This document shows positions 48,558 to 57,038 of a stretch of DNA of 64,000 nt, one piece after another. The notes beneath the pieces are model-generated. The model saw only the letters and a program-made list of their open reading frames with translations. It searched no databases and was not told the DNA's origin. Source of the stretch: a virus. A program made the translations under genes and the position numbers. The stretch's first letter is position 1. Each line of letters opens with the position of its first letter. The stretch is taken from positions 1 to 64,000 of the IMG/VR virus record IMGVR_UViG_3300036832_000330, one strand, 5' to 3'.

Positions 48558-50039
48558 ATGCCCACCTTCTACGGCGCTGTTGACCTGATCCAGAACGAGC
48601 TTCGCAACGCCACCGTCCAGAACCTGGGATCGGCCCCGGCCACACCACATGCCGGTCAGCTTTACTACAACACCGCCAATAACACACTGTGGTGGTGGAA
48701 TGGCACAGCCTGGATAGCAGCTTCAGGAGCTACACCGGGCAGCACAGTCACCACCCAGGCAGTCGGTGATGCTGCGGTCGTTGGTGCCCTCACCAGTTTT
48801 GCCCGTGAGGATCACAAGCACGGGCGAGAAGCATTCGGTGGCACGGTCACGGCAGACACCACCTTTGGTGCTGGTTCAGCAGTCGGTAGTGCTACCACGC
48901 TGCCGCACTCTGACCATAGTCATGGTTCTCCCACCCATGACGCCACGGCGCACAGTGCCCTGTTAGGTACGGTCACGGCGGAACCGACCTTTGGTAGCGC
49001 CAGCACCAACGGTGCAGCAGGCACGATCTCACGCTCGGATCATGCCCACGGTAACCCCACCCACGGTGCGGCTGACCACACGGCCTTGTTGGGAGCGGTC
49101 ACTCCCGAACCCACCTTTGGCTCAGCCAGTGCCAATGGTGCGGCCACCACCATCTCTCGTTCAGACCATGCTCACGGCAATCCCACCCACCTGGCCGGCG
49201 ATCACTCCTCGATCTCGCTGTCGGCCTTCGCTGTGCCTACGGCGGCGCTGAACCTCAACAACCAGAACATCAACAACCTGGCGGATCCCACTACCGCTCA
49301 GCAGGCTGCCACCAAGAACTACGTCGACAATGCGGTAGCGGGCCTGTCCTGGAAGGCCCCGGCTCGGGGTGCATCCACCGCCAACATCGCCGCTCTGTCG
49401 GGCACCATGACCCTGGACGGCGTGGCCCTGATCGCGGGCGACCGTGTCCTGGTCAAGAACCAGACCACACAGTCAGCCAACGGTGTCTATGTGGTGGCGG
49501 CGGGAGCGTGGGCCAGGGCCACTGACTGTGCCACCGCGGCCCAGCTTCTCAACATGGCGGTCTACATCGAGGAAGGCACCACCCAGGCCGACACGGGCTG
49601 GGTCATGACCACCAACGCTCCCATCACGGTGGGCAGCACGAACCTCGTCTACGTGCAGTTCACTGGGGCGGGCACCTATACCGCCGGCAATGGCCTGCAA
49701 CTTACTGGCAACGTCTTCTCGGTCCTGAATGCTGACACGAGCATCACGGTGGCGGGAGGTGGCATCTCGGTCAACACCGCAGTCATCGCCACTCAGGCGT
49801 ACGTCAACACCGCCGTCACCGGGGTGACCAAGAAATACGCCGCCAACCTGACCGGCACGGCCTCGCCGGAAACCGTGACCCATAACCTCAACACAAGGGA
49901 TGTGCAAGTGACTGTACTGAATGGCGCATCGCCCTACGGTGCCGTCGAGGTGGATTGGCAGGCCACTACTGTCAACACCGTGACCATCAGCTACAACCCC
50001 AACCTGGGAGCGGGTTATCGAGTGGTGGTGCAAGGCTGA
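48558..50039 (+). CDS. tail fibre with histidine-rich SDHAHG repeats
   Basis: 493 residues. MPTFYGAVDLIQNELRNATV begins a capping domain; then REDHKHG, SDHSHGSPTH, SDHAHGNPTH (twice) form tandem HxH repeats like the iron-binding fibre tips of T4 gp37. The C-terminal half has TKNYVDNAVAGLSWKAPARG, LSGTMTLDGVALIAGDRVLV and VYVVAAGAWARATDCATAAQ, a common fibre-shaft unit, ending with a VTHNLNTRDVQV repeat. Long-fibre or baseplate fibre. Confidence 0.8.
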   Translation: MPTFYGAVDLIQNELRNATVQNLGSAPATPHAGQLYYNTANNTLWWWNGTAWIAASGATPGSTVTTQAVGDAAVVGALTSFAREDHKHGREAFGGTVTADTTFGAGSAVGSATTLPHSDHSHGSPTHDATAHSALLGTVTAEPTFGSASTNGAAGTISRSDHAHGNPTHGAADHTALLGAVTPEPTFGSASANGAATTISRSDHAHGNPTHLAGDHSSISLSAFAVPTAALNLNNQNINNLADPTTAQQAATKNYVDNAVAGLSWKAPARGASTANIAALSGTMTLDGVALIAGDRVLVKNQTTQSANGVYVVAAGAWARATDCATAAQLLNMAVYIEEGTTQADTGWVMTTNAPITVGSTNLVYVQFTGAGTYTAGNGLQLTGNVFSVLNADTSITVAGGGISVNTAVIATQAYVNTAVTGVTKKYAANLTGTASPETVTHNLNTRDVQVTVLNGASPYGAVEVDWQATTVNTVTISYNPNLGAGYRVVVQG

Positions 50040-51625
50040 TGCCCCGTACTTATGGCACCACCAACGTCATGCCCTACGCCTCTGCGCCGGCAGTGGGCGC
50101 GGTGGGCGACGAGTACTACAACACCACCAACAAGTTCCTGTACCTCTCGGACGGCACGGCCTGGAACGCCATTATGGGTGGGGGAGGAGGAGGTGGTGGC
50201 TCGCCGGCCTGGGTGGGCACCATCACCTCGCCGGTAGCGGGGACCACCTACACCCTGACCCACAACCTCAACACCTCGACGCCCTTCGTGCAGCTATGGG
50301 ATGCCGTCACGCTGGTGCAGGTCATCGGTCAGGTGGTGGCTGTCAACGCCAATCAGGTACAGGTCACCTTCTCGGCCACCCCGGCCCACAACGTGACGGT
50401 GGTGGTAGGCGGCATCTCGGCGGTAGGCACGGCCACCTCCACTGGCCCCTGGACTGGGACCATCTCCACGCCCGCCGCCAATACCGCCTACACCCTGACC
50501 CACAGTCTGAATACCGCCACCCCCATCGTGCAGATGTACGACGCCGTGACCAGGGCACAGATCATGGGTCAGATCGTGGCGACCACCGTCAACTCCATCA
50601 CGGTCACCTTCACCCAGGCCCCGCCCAACAACGTCACGGTGGTCATCAGCACGGGCGGCATAGCCGCCTCTGGTGTCGCGCCCTCTGGTCCCTGGACTTC
50701 CGCCATCGTCAGTCCCGCTGCCCTGACCACCTACACCCTGACCCACAGCCTGAATAGCTCTACACCTTTGGTGCAACTCTGGGATGCGGTCACCAAGCTC
50801 CAGGTGCAGGCCCAGGTGACGGCGCTCGACGCCAACCGCATAGCGGTCCTCTTCGCCACGGCCCCACCCAACAACGTCAACGTGGTGGTGAGCAGCGGAG
50901 GTGGCACGCCCGGACCCACGGCTGCCAATGTCTATTACCTGACCTACTACCAGACCATCCCGGCAGTGCAGGCCGGCTCGCCCTACACCCTGAACCACAG
51001 GCTCAACAGCACCCAGATCATCGTGCAGCTATGGGACGCGACCACCCTCCAGTTGGTGCAGGCCCAGGTTCAGATCATCGACGCCAATAACATCCGCATC
51101 AGCGTGGCTCAGTCCATGCCCAACGCCGTGAACGCGGTGGTGATGATCGGTCCTAGCACTCCTGCGGCGGTCAACCCTGGCGACATGGCGAGCAAATCCT
51201 ACGTTGATACCGCAGGGTCCACCCGCTATGCCTTCAGGGGTGTGCGGACTGCTGCGCTTAACTCATCTGGCACAGCAGCCACTTCACAGATCGTGGTGTT
51301 CGATCAGGCACCTGTCAATCAGGGCAACTGTTACAACACTACTACCGGTCTGTATACCTGCCCGGTTGCTGGTGTGTACATGGTTCACGGCGGGTTAGGG
51401 TGGAACCTGAGTGCGTCGGGCCAGGGTTTTACACAAATATTTAAAAACGGTGCCGAAGTGCGACGTGTAGGTATTACCAGCTCTGGATATGCCGAGACTA
51501 GTGTTACATACATCGATCTGTGCGTGGCAGGGGACACATTCCAACTGAATAATCAGAGTTCGTTGACTACCCAAGGTATTCGGCTCGGCACTGAAACCTA
51601 CTTCAATGCTGTATTCATGGGATAG
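50039..51625 (+). CDS. fibre with four THNLN repeats and a C1q-like head
   Basis: 528 residues. An N-terminal cap (GDEYYNTTNKFLYLSDGTAW) and polyglycine, then four tandem about 85-residue units with YTLTHNLNTSTPFVQLWDAV and NVTVVV, then a C-terminal C1q-like domain (TRYAFRGVRTAALNSSGTAA, YTCPVAGVYMVHGGLGWNLS). The last 200 bases or so are visibly less GC-rich than the repeats, suggesting a separately acquired receptor-binding head. TGATG start. Confidence 0.75.
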   Translation: MPRTYGTTNVMPYASAPAVGAVGDEYYNTTNKFLYLSDGTAWNAIMGGGGGGGGSPAWVGTITSPVAGTTYTLTHNLNTSTPFVQLWDAVTLVQVIGQVVAVNANQVQVTFSATPAHNVTVVVGGISAVGTATSTGPWTGTISTPAANTAYTLTHSLNTATPIVQMYDAVTRAQIMGQIVATTVNSITVTFTQAPPNNVTVVISTGGIAASGVAPSGPWTSAIVSPAALTTYTLTHSLNSSTPLVQLWDAVTKLQVQAQVTALDANRIAVLFATAPPNNVNVVVSSGGGTPGPTAANVYYLTYYQTIPAVQAGSPYTLNHRLNSTQIIVQLWDATTLQLVQAQVQIIDANNIRISVAQSMPNAVNAVVMIGPSTPAAVNPGDMASKSYVDTAGSTRYAFRGVRTAALNSSGTAATSQIVVFDQAPVNQGNCYNTTTGLYTCPVAGVYMVHGGLGWNLSASGQGFTQIFKNGAEVRRVGITSSGYAETSVTYIDLCVAGDTFQLNNQSSLTTQGIRLGTETYFNAVFMG

Positions 51626-51634
51626 GACGGGCTG

Positions 51635-52192
51635 ATGACACTCCTCAACTACACCTACCCGATCCCTCTCCCGGCCCCGGTTACGTCGGGGTCAGGTATC
51701 CAGAGCTATACCGATCCGATGGGTGACGTATGGGTAGCTGCCAATGGGGTGAACTCGGGCAACTGGAAGCGGGCCAGAGATGCGTTGCATTGTGAGTATT
51801 ATCGGGCGGCTGCCTGGACGACTCCAACTTCGTTGTCGGCGGTAGCTATGGATCAGGTCATCGAGGATTTCTATGGCCTATACAATGCCAACACTGGTGT
51901 GTTCTCGGTTCCGGTCACAGGACTGTACCTGCTTAACTTTTCCGTAGCGGCGACGGCGACCGCGATCAACCAATGGCTGAACTGCGTTCTCGTTAACACT
52001 GGCGGTAGCATGGTAGCGCAGTTCCAGAACTACGCCGGTGCCGCCGCCAACTTTACCTCTGCCACCATTTACCAACGTGCCCTCGCTAACACGGAGACAA
52101 TCACTACCAAGGTGAACGCTAGTGTTGGCATGACAGGGAGTATCGGTGTGAATGCGAGTCGATTTGGGGCCGTATACCTGGGGACAAGCTGA
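51635..52192 (+). CDS. C1q-like tail protein 1 of tandem paralogous set
   Basis: 185 residues. YPIPLPAPVTSGSGIQSYTD, PMGDVWVAANGVNSGNWKRA and RDALHCEYYRAAAW begin it; GVFSVPVTGLYLLNFSVAAT is the C1q/TNF-fold strand pair, ending FGAVYLGTS. First of four consecutive paralogues sharing the PVTSG...YTD..GDVWVA.NG..GNW.RARD leader with diverging heads. Likely receptor-binding or decoration proteins. TGATG coupling to the next. Confidence 0.65.
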   Translation: MTLLNYTYPIPLPAPVTSGSGIQSYTDPMGDVWVAANGVNSGNWKRARDALHCEYYRAAAWTTPTSLSAVAMDQVIEDFYGLYNANTGVFSVPVTGLYLLNFSVAATATAINQWLNCVLVNTGGSMVAQFQNYAGAAANFTSATIYQRALANTETITTKVNASVGMTGSIGVNASRFGAVYLGTS

Positions 52193-52752
52193 TGAGCTTT
52201 CCTACCTACGCCGATCCCATCCCCACCCCGGCTCCCCTCACGTCGGGCACCACCACTCAGAGCTTCACTGACCCTCTGGGTGACGTGTGGGTAGCCAAGA
52301 ACGGGGTCAGAGGTGGCAACTGGTACCGGGCCAGGGACGTGCTGCGTTGTCACTACAGTCGGGCCGCAGCCTTCAACTTCACCAACGCCAATGTTGTCCT
52401 CGCATATGACACGGTGAACACGGGTGGCGATTCATACGGCCTTATGGCGGGGGGTGCCTTCACGGCACCAGTAGCCGGTGTCTATATGTGGTTCCTTCAG
52501 GTTTGTGGCACGGCTACAGCCGCCGCTCAGTGGTTTCAGTTGACGGGTCTAAACAATGGGGCGTTTGGCTGGAGCCAAAACCGTGTCTATGCTGTGGGGG
52601 CGGGCAACGTCACCCTTTCAGTGACCGATTCACAGCCCCTGAACGCTACTGACACCATACAGCCGCAGATCATCTGTTCAGCAGCTTCTCTGGCTGGTGT
52701 TGCCAACGGACTACTCACCTATGGATTCTTCAACTACATGGGGACGGGCTGA
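52192..52752 (+). CDS. C1q-like tail protein 2 of tandem paralogous set
   Basis: 186 residues. Leader DPIPTPAPLTSGTTTQSFTD, PLGDVWVAKNGVRGGNWYRA, RDVLRCHYSRAAAF; head FTAPVAGVYMWFLQVCGTAT. Ends FFNYMGTG. The leader is about as close to paralogues 1 and 4 as they are to each other; the head is different. Coupled by TGATG on both sides. Confidence 0.65.
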   Translation: MSFPTYADPIPTPAPLTSGTTTQSFTDPLGDVWVAKNGVRGGNWYRARDVLRCHYSRAAAFNFTNANVVLAYDTVNTGGDSYGLMAGGAFTAPVAGVYMWFLQVCGTATAAAQWFQLTGLNNGAFGWSQNRVYAVGAGNVTLSVTDSQPLNATDTIQPQIICSAASLAGVANGLLTYGFFNYMGTG

Positions 52753-53339
52753 TGAGCTTTATCGAAGTACCTAGCTACGCGCCCATGATCAACCTGCCAC
52801 CTCCGGTCACGTCAGGCAGTGGGCTTCAGACCTTCACTGATGTGCTGGGTGACCTGTGGGTGGCGCAGAATGGCACGGCAGGGGGAGCCTGGAAGCGAGC
52901 CAGGGACGTGTTGCATGCTCGGGTCTACCGCAATGCCGCTTTCAACTGCAACAGCGGCACCTTGACCCTGGTGCCGATGGACGGGGTGTATCGGGACGCC
53001 TGGGGGATGAGTGATGGCAGCGGGATCGCTTTCCTCGTCACCGGAGCGTTCGCCGTCACCATGCAACTTGGCTTCGTGGCGACGGTAGCGGCACAGTGGA
53101 TGATGACCCGTGCCTATGTTGGGCCGGTTGGGTCAGAACTACTCCTCGGAGCGGCACAGAACGCTTCGGCCATCGCATCCGGCACTTGGTCGGCCAGTGT
53201 GACGTTCAACCATGTGGTTACGAACGCCGCTTCTCATGTGCTGACCCAAGTGACCGCCAGCGGGACCATGGCGTTATCGGTGGCTGCCGGAAGCCCGACT
53301 TGGTGCTGGCTGTCAGTGAGCTATCTAGGGACGGGCTGA
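52752..53339 (+). CDS. C1q-like tail protein 3 of tandem paralogous set
   Basis: 195 residues. Leader PMINLPPPVTSGSGLQTFTD, VLGDLWVAQNGTAGGAWKRA, RDVLHARVYRNAAF; the head has FLVTGAFAVTMQLGFVATVA and ends WLSVSYLGTG. The most diverged head of the four. Coupled by TGATG. Confidence 0.65.
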   Translation: MSFIEVPSYAPMINLPPPVTSGSGLQTFTDVLGDLWVAQNGTAGGAWKRARDVLHARVYRNAAFNCNSGTLTLVPMDGVYRDAWGMSDGSGIAFLVTGAFAVTMQLGFVATVAAQWMMTRAYVGPVGSELLLGAAQNASAIASGTWSASVTFNHVVTNAASHVLTQVTASGTMALSVAAGSPTWCWLSVSYLGTG

Positions 53340-53905
53340 TGTCAACTACTGAGTTTGCTGCTTACGTTCCGCTCATTCCGCTGCCTGCCCCGGTCACCTC
53401 GGGCAGCGCCATCCAGGTCTACACCGACCCCTATGGCGATGTGTGGGTGGCGAAGAACGGTGTGGACAGTGGCAACTGGCATCGAGCCAGGGATGTGCTG
53501 TACTGCCGGATTACCCGAACCGCTGCCTACACCCTCCCGGCTAGCCCCAACGGGGTGGCAATGCCGTGGGACGGAGCAGTAGCGGGCCAAGACAAATATG
53601 GCATGTACAATGGCACCGGCATCACGGTCCCTATTGGCGGGATTTGGATGTTTGGGGCGGTTATTGAGCTAAACAATACGGCAGTGAATCAAGTCCTTGG
53701 TTACTATGTGGGGGCGAGTCGATCATCTACCAACCAGATGCCTGGCACTGGCTTCCCGCTGCGTGTAGCTCACACCACCACACAGATTACGGCAGCCAAT
53801 GCGGCTGTCAACGTCGTATTTGAGTACACGACAGCAAGCCTGGTGATGACGGTTGGTACCGGGGATCGTTGCCACATGTGGGCGCAATACTTGGGGACGA
53901 GCTAA
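53339..53905 (+). CDS. C1q-like tail protein 4 of tandem paralogous set
   Basis: 188 residues. Leader PLIPLPAPVTSGSAIQVYTD, PYGDVWVAKNGVDSGNWHRA, RDVLYCRITRTAAY; head ITVPIGGIWMFGAVIELNNT, ending MWAQYLGTS. TGATG coupling to paralogue 3 ends the chain. Confidence 0.65.
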   Translation: MSTTEFAAYVPLIPLPAPVTSGSAIQVYTDPYGDVWVAKNGVDSGNWHRARDVLYCRITRTAAYTLPASPNGVAMPWDGAVAGQDKYGMYNGTGITVPIGGIWMFGAVIELNNTAVNQVLGYYVGASRSSTNQMPGTGFPLRVAHTTTQITAANAAVNVVFEYTTASLVMTVGTGDRCHMWAQYLGTS

Positions 53906-53917
53906 AAGGAGGAACAT

Positions 53918-54499
53918 GTGAGTTATCTGACCTACGCCCTGCTGACTGAGGACGTGAACTTCGGGAGGAGATCACGGGCCTGCATCAACTACACAGCCAA
54001 CCTCAAGAACCAGGACAGTGATCCTGCCATAGCGGCACTGGCGAACGACTTGCTGAAGCAGGAGCCGTTGCAGACTGTCGTCCTGCTGAACTCCATCTGT
54101 GCTGGCCCGAACTTCAGCGACATCGTGGACAACGGCGACGGCACCATCGACTCGTCCAAGATCACTGACGAGGACATCACTTCCCACACCGACAATATGT
54201 TCTCTGAGGTGGCGAGGATCTTCTATCCGTACTCGGCAGACACTCCACCTTCACAGCCGGTGATCAGCGGAGTGGATCCGACCAGCGGTAGCAAGGGCAC
54301 CACCATCACTATCTCTGGGGTAGCACTGAGCGGGACCACGAATGTCGCCCTGAATGATCTTGACTGCACCAACCTCAACGTGGTCAGCGACACTGAGGTC
54401 ACGGCAGACACGCCACTCGATACCGGCAAGGGTGTCTGGCCCCTCGTGGTGACGGTGGATGGCACCGACATCACCGGCCCAATCTTCCAGGTCACCTAG
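53918..54499 (+). CDS. protein with IPT/TIG domain
   Basis: 193 residues, GTG start with AAAGGAGG ahead. The N-terminal half is helical (LANDLLKQEPLQTVVLLNSI), then a C-terminal IPT/TIG fold: PVISGVDPTSGSKGTTITIS, LSGTTNVALNDLDCTNLNVV, VTADTPLDTGKGVWPLVVTV. Ig-like surface domain for carbohydrate or protein contact. Another IPT/TIG protein lies at 56,406-57,038. Confidence 0.65.
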   Translation: MSYLTYALLTEDVNFGRRSRACINYTANLKNQDSDPAIAALANDLLKQEPLQTVVLLNSICAGPNFSDIVDNGDGTIDSSKITDEDITSHTDNMFSEVARIFYPYSADTPPSQPVISGVDPTSGSKGTTITISGVALSGTTNVALNDLDCTNLNVVSDTEVTADTPLDTGKGVWPLVVTVDGTDITGPIFQVT

Positions 54500-54509
54500 G
54501 ATCTGACCA

Positions 54510-54851
54510 GTGATTGACGGCCCGCGCCCGGTGCGCCTTCAGAACTCTGGCGACATCTACCAGGAGCTTGGCCCCAACTATTCCTCCCAGGAGCTACTGG
54601 TCACCGCGGCCCTGCGGACGGCCATGATCCCCGGCCAGGAGATCGTGGCTGAGGTGCGGCCCCCCATCCCTACTCTGGGCGATCCCTTCCCGCCCCGGTA
54701 CGGGTACGCCCCCTACCAGGATCGCCAGGCCACCATCCAGGAGGCCCTCGACGTGAACCGGAGCTACCCGAATCGTCGCTGGGATCTCTCGGGCGGGGTA
54801 GCCGGCTGGCAGGGCGCAGCGCGTAACGTAGGTGTGGAAGATGTCTGGTAG
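54510..54851 (+). CDS. hypothetical late protein
   Basis: 113 residues, GTG start. VIDGPRPVRLQNSGDIYQEL, then ELLVTAALRTAMIPGQEIVA, PRYGYAPYQDRQATIQEALD. No recognised family. Gly/Pro-rich second half. Confidence 0.55.
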   Translation: MIDGPRPVRLQNSGDIYQELGPNYSSQELLVTAALRTAMIPGQEIVAEVRPPIPTLGDPFPPRYGYAPYQDRQATIQEALDVNRSYPNRRWDLSGGVAGWQGAARNVGVEDVW

Positions 54852-54859
54852 GAGGACAC

Positions 54860-55144
54860 ATGTCTGATCTGTTCGGAGGAGGTCGGGGAGCGCCCGAAGG
54901 GATCGGCCCCATCGAGGGCCTGGCACCCTCACCAGGAGCGGGACCGGGACGCATCCTGGGCCTGTCCCAGGCCCTCAAGCTCGGTGGTGACCTGGGTGGC
55001 CCCCTGGCTCAGCACTTCATCAATCGGGCCAAGGCCCGAAAGGACTTCAACGACGCCCCGGCGGATGATCCTCTTGGCGCAGACGATGGCAACTTGATCA
55101 AGACTGCTGGCGCTGGACCCATTGATCCAGCGGTGGTCCCCTAG
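54860..55144 (+). CDS. hypothetical late protein
   Basis: 94 residues starting MSDLFGGGRGAPEGIGPIEG. Gly-rich N-terminus, LGGDLGGPLAQHFINRAKAR helix, acidic C-terminus (DDPLGADDGN). Preceded by GGAGG. Function unknown. Confidence 0.55.
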   Translation: MSDLFGGGRGAPEGIGPIEGLAPSPGAGPGRILGLSQALKLGGDLGGPLAQHFINRAKARKDFNDAPADDPLGADDGNLIKTAGAGPIDPAVVP

Positions 55145-55152
55145 GAGGACGC

Positions 55153-55395
55153 ATGGCTGAGAACAGAGACCGCAGCATGAATGCCGAACTCATAGACGGC
55201 ATGGTCGATGGCACCTACAAGCGTGTCATCCGCGACCGCTCCAACTACCCGGACCCTGACCGCCGGCTCCAGCGAGCCGACAGGCTGGCCCTCAACCATG
55301 GCACCAACGGCTTCGGTGTGGCTGAGGCCCCGGAGAAGCGCACGCCCGATGGCCGCTTCTCCCATGGCGTGGGCTTCATTCCCCCTGTCACCTGA
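55153..55395 (+). CDS. hypothetical late protein
   Basis: 80 residues starting MAENRDRSMNAELIDGMVDG. Highly charged; TYKRVIRDRSNYPDPDRRLQ in the middle. No domain recognised. Preceded by AGGAGG. TGATG overlap with the next start. Confidence 0.55.
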   Translation: MAENRDRSMNAELIDGMVDGTYKRVIRDRSNYPDPDRRLQRADRLALNHGTNGFGVAEAPEKRTPDGRFSHGVGFIPPVT

Positions 55396-55913
55396 TGCCA
55401 CGTCTGTTGGTCTGCCGGGAGTGCAAGACCATCGAGGAACTCCCGCTCTACAACGGCTCGCCCAAGCTTGAGGCCCAGGATCCCCTCCTGGACAACCTCG
55501 TGCGCCGGCACGTCCAGGCCCATGACACCAAGGACGACACCGCTGCCCTCCTGGTGGCGTCGGAGGAGGCGTGCAACTGCGTCAAGTGCAAGGGTCGCTA
55601 CACCTTCTGGCAGGCCCACCGGGACGAGGTGTTGAAGGGCCTGGGCGAGCGGTGGACTGGCTTCCACCCGGAGTTCTACGCCACCAAGGACACCTACAAA
55701 GAAGATGCCATGCGGTGCTACAACATCCACCGCCGGCCCAAGGGCACCGACTGCATCGACTACCGCGACGACGGGCGCAAGCTGACCGGGAAGAACTGGC
55801 CCAGGGATAAGGCCGTCTACCTCTGTGACTTCTGCCCGGTGGAGACCCAGGTGACCACGGCCATCCGCCATGCCGCCGGCATGTACAAGAGAGCGCCAGG
55901 CGAAGTTGACTGA
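55395..55913 (+). CDS. zinc-binding hypothetical protein
   Basis: 172 residues starting MPRLLVCRECKTIEELPLYN. Cysteine pairs: C7-x2-C10, CNCVKC, and CDFC near the end, with His residues between, so it likely binds zinc. The block RDEVLKGLGERWTGFHPEFY, then DAMRCYNIHRRPKG.DC is one I have seen in phages without an assigned role. Unknown function. Confidence 0.65.
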   Translation: MPRLLVCRECKTIEELPLYNGSPKLEAQDPLLDNLVRRHVQAHDTKDDTAALLVASEEACNCVKCKGRYTFWQAHRDEVLKGLGERWTGFHPEFYATKDTYKEDAMRCYNIHRRPKGTDCIDYRDDGRKLTGKNWPRDKAVYLCDFCPVETQVTTAIRHAAGMYKRAPGEVD

Positions 55914-56166
55914 CCTCAACGGCTCGGAGCCGCCGCCCCAGCAGGTACTCACCCTGTTCCTGGTGGTGGTCGACCTGGATGGCTCCTCCAGGGCGGTCCT
56001 GGACACTGAAGAGCGGTTCATGGCCCAGCGCATCGCTGGCCCCAAGGATGTCTACCCGGCCCTGGCGAACGTCCTGGCTGACTTCGCCGGCCTCAAGGCA
56101 GCGGAGGCCATGGTCTCCTTCCAGATGCAGATGGCGCGACAGGCTGCTGCTCACCAGGAAGGCTGA
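55906..56166 (+). CDS. hypothetical late protein
   Basis: 86 residues from a TTG overlapping the previous stop by eight bases. LTDLNGSEPPPQQVLTLFLV, VVDLDGSSRAVLDTEERFMA and the helical C-terminus AEAMVSFQMQMARQAAAHQE. Last plus-strand gene before the convergent junction. Start choice uncertain. Confidence 0.5.
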   Translation: MTDLNGSEPPPQQVLTLFLVVVDLDGSSRAVLDTEERFMAQRIAGPKDVYPALANVLADFAGLKAAEAMVSFQMQMARQAAAHQEG

Positions 56167-56205
56167 GGACTGTCTACAGAGGCCCCTACACGTCGCTGTG
56201 ACCGC

Positions 56206-56406
56206 CTACAGCCGACTCTGGGCAGTCCAGCCCTCCAGGTACTGGTAGGCGTCCTCCAGGGGCACTGAGGCATCGTGGGGGTGCCCACAGATCCACTCCC
56301 CCCAGCGGTCCCGGAAGCAAGGAGGACCGCTGGCGTCTTCCACCAGGAAGCTACGCCCAGAGGGACGTAGCTCCTGGGGAGTGCGGACGCCGCGCTGGAC
56401 TGCCAC
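56206..56406 (-). CDS. hypothetical protein
   Basis: 66 residues, GTG overlapping the upstream TAG (TAGTG). VAVQRGVRTPQELRPSGRSF, LVEDASGPPCFRDRWGEWIC and GHPHDASVPLEDAYQYLEGW. Two cysteines and two histidines may form a zinc site. Function unknown. The 39 bases between its end and the convergent gene hold CTACAG repeats. Confidence 0.55.
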   Translation of the reverse strand: MAVQRGVRTPQELRPSGRSFLVEDASGPPCFRDRWGEWICGHPHDASVPLEDAYQYLEGWTAQSRL

Positions 56407-57038
56407 TAGGTGAAGGTCATACCGCCGGCCAGGGTGGCAGAGCCGCCCGTGGTGGTCACCTTCACGTCGACTGCCGGCGGGCCTGCCACGTTGGTGGTGC
56501 CAGTGGTGCAGGTCAGTTCGCCGTCGTTGACTACGACCACTGACGTGCAAGCCACGCCACCGATGGTCACGCTCGGAGCCGACACGCTGAAGCCGCCACC
56601 CATGATGGTGACTGGGGTGGCTGCGCCGTGGACTGCCGTGGTGGGGCTGATGGTGCCCACGCTCGGTGCCCCGCCCGTGATGCCGTTGATGGCATTGATG
56701 GCGTTGGTGTTGCCGGTGCTGGAGTTGGTCAGCCGGGTCTTCTCGGCGTTCAGGGCGGTGTTGGCAGCCAGGTCACGCTCCATGATCTGGGCATCCGGCC
56801 AGGTGACAGAGGCCGTCGCCACCGGGCTGATGGCCTGGCCTGGAGAGGTGGTGGGCGCGCCCGGTCCCGGCTGGTTGGGGGCCACGTTCATCTGCCCCCA
56901 GTTGGGGGTGTAGTACGGCGACATGCACCATTGGCTGGCGCTGACGATCTTGGGCTGCACCAGGGCAGCGGCAGCCTGGTTGGCCGGCAGTTCCTTGACG
57001 TTGATGATGTAGGGGAGGGTGGCGGGATCGTAGGGCAT
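56406..57038 (-). CDS. protein with C-terminal IPT/TIG domain
   Basis: 210 residues. Starts MPYDPATLPYIINVKELPAN; an N-terminal half of unknown type is followed by an IPT/TIG domain: APSVGTISPTTAVHGAATPV, TIMGGGFSVSAPSVTIGGVA, ELTCTTGTTNVAGPPAVDVK. It probably recognises a surface or virion partner. Phage tail and capsid decoration proteins often carry this fold. Confidence 0.65.
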   Translation of the reverse strand: MPYDPATLPYIINVKELPANQAAAALVQPKIVSASQWCMSPYYTPNWGQMNVAPNQPGPGAPTTSPGQAISPVATASVTWPDAQIMERDLAANTALNAEKTRLTNSSTGNTNAINAINGITGGAPSVGTISPTTAVHGAATPVTIMGGGFSVSAPSVTIGGVACTSVVVVNDGELTCTTGTTNVAGPPAVDVKVTTTGGSATLAGGMTFT

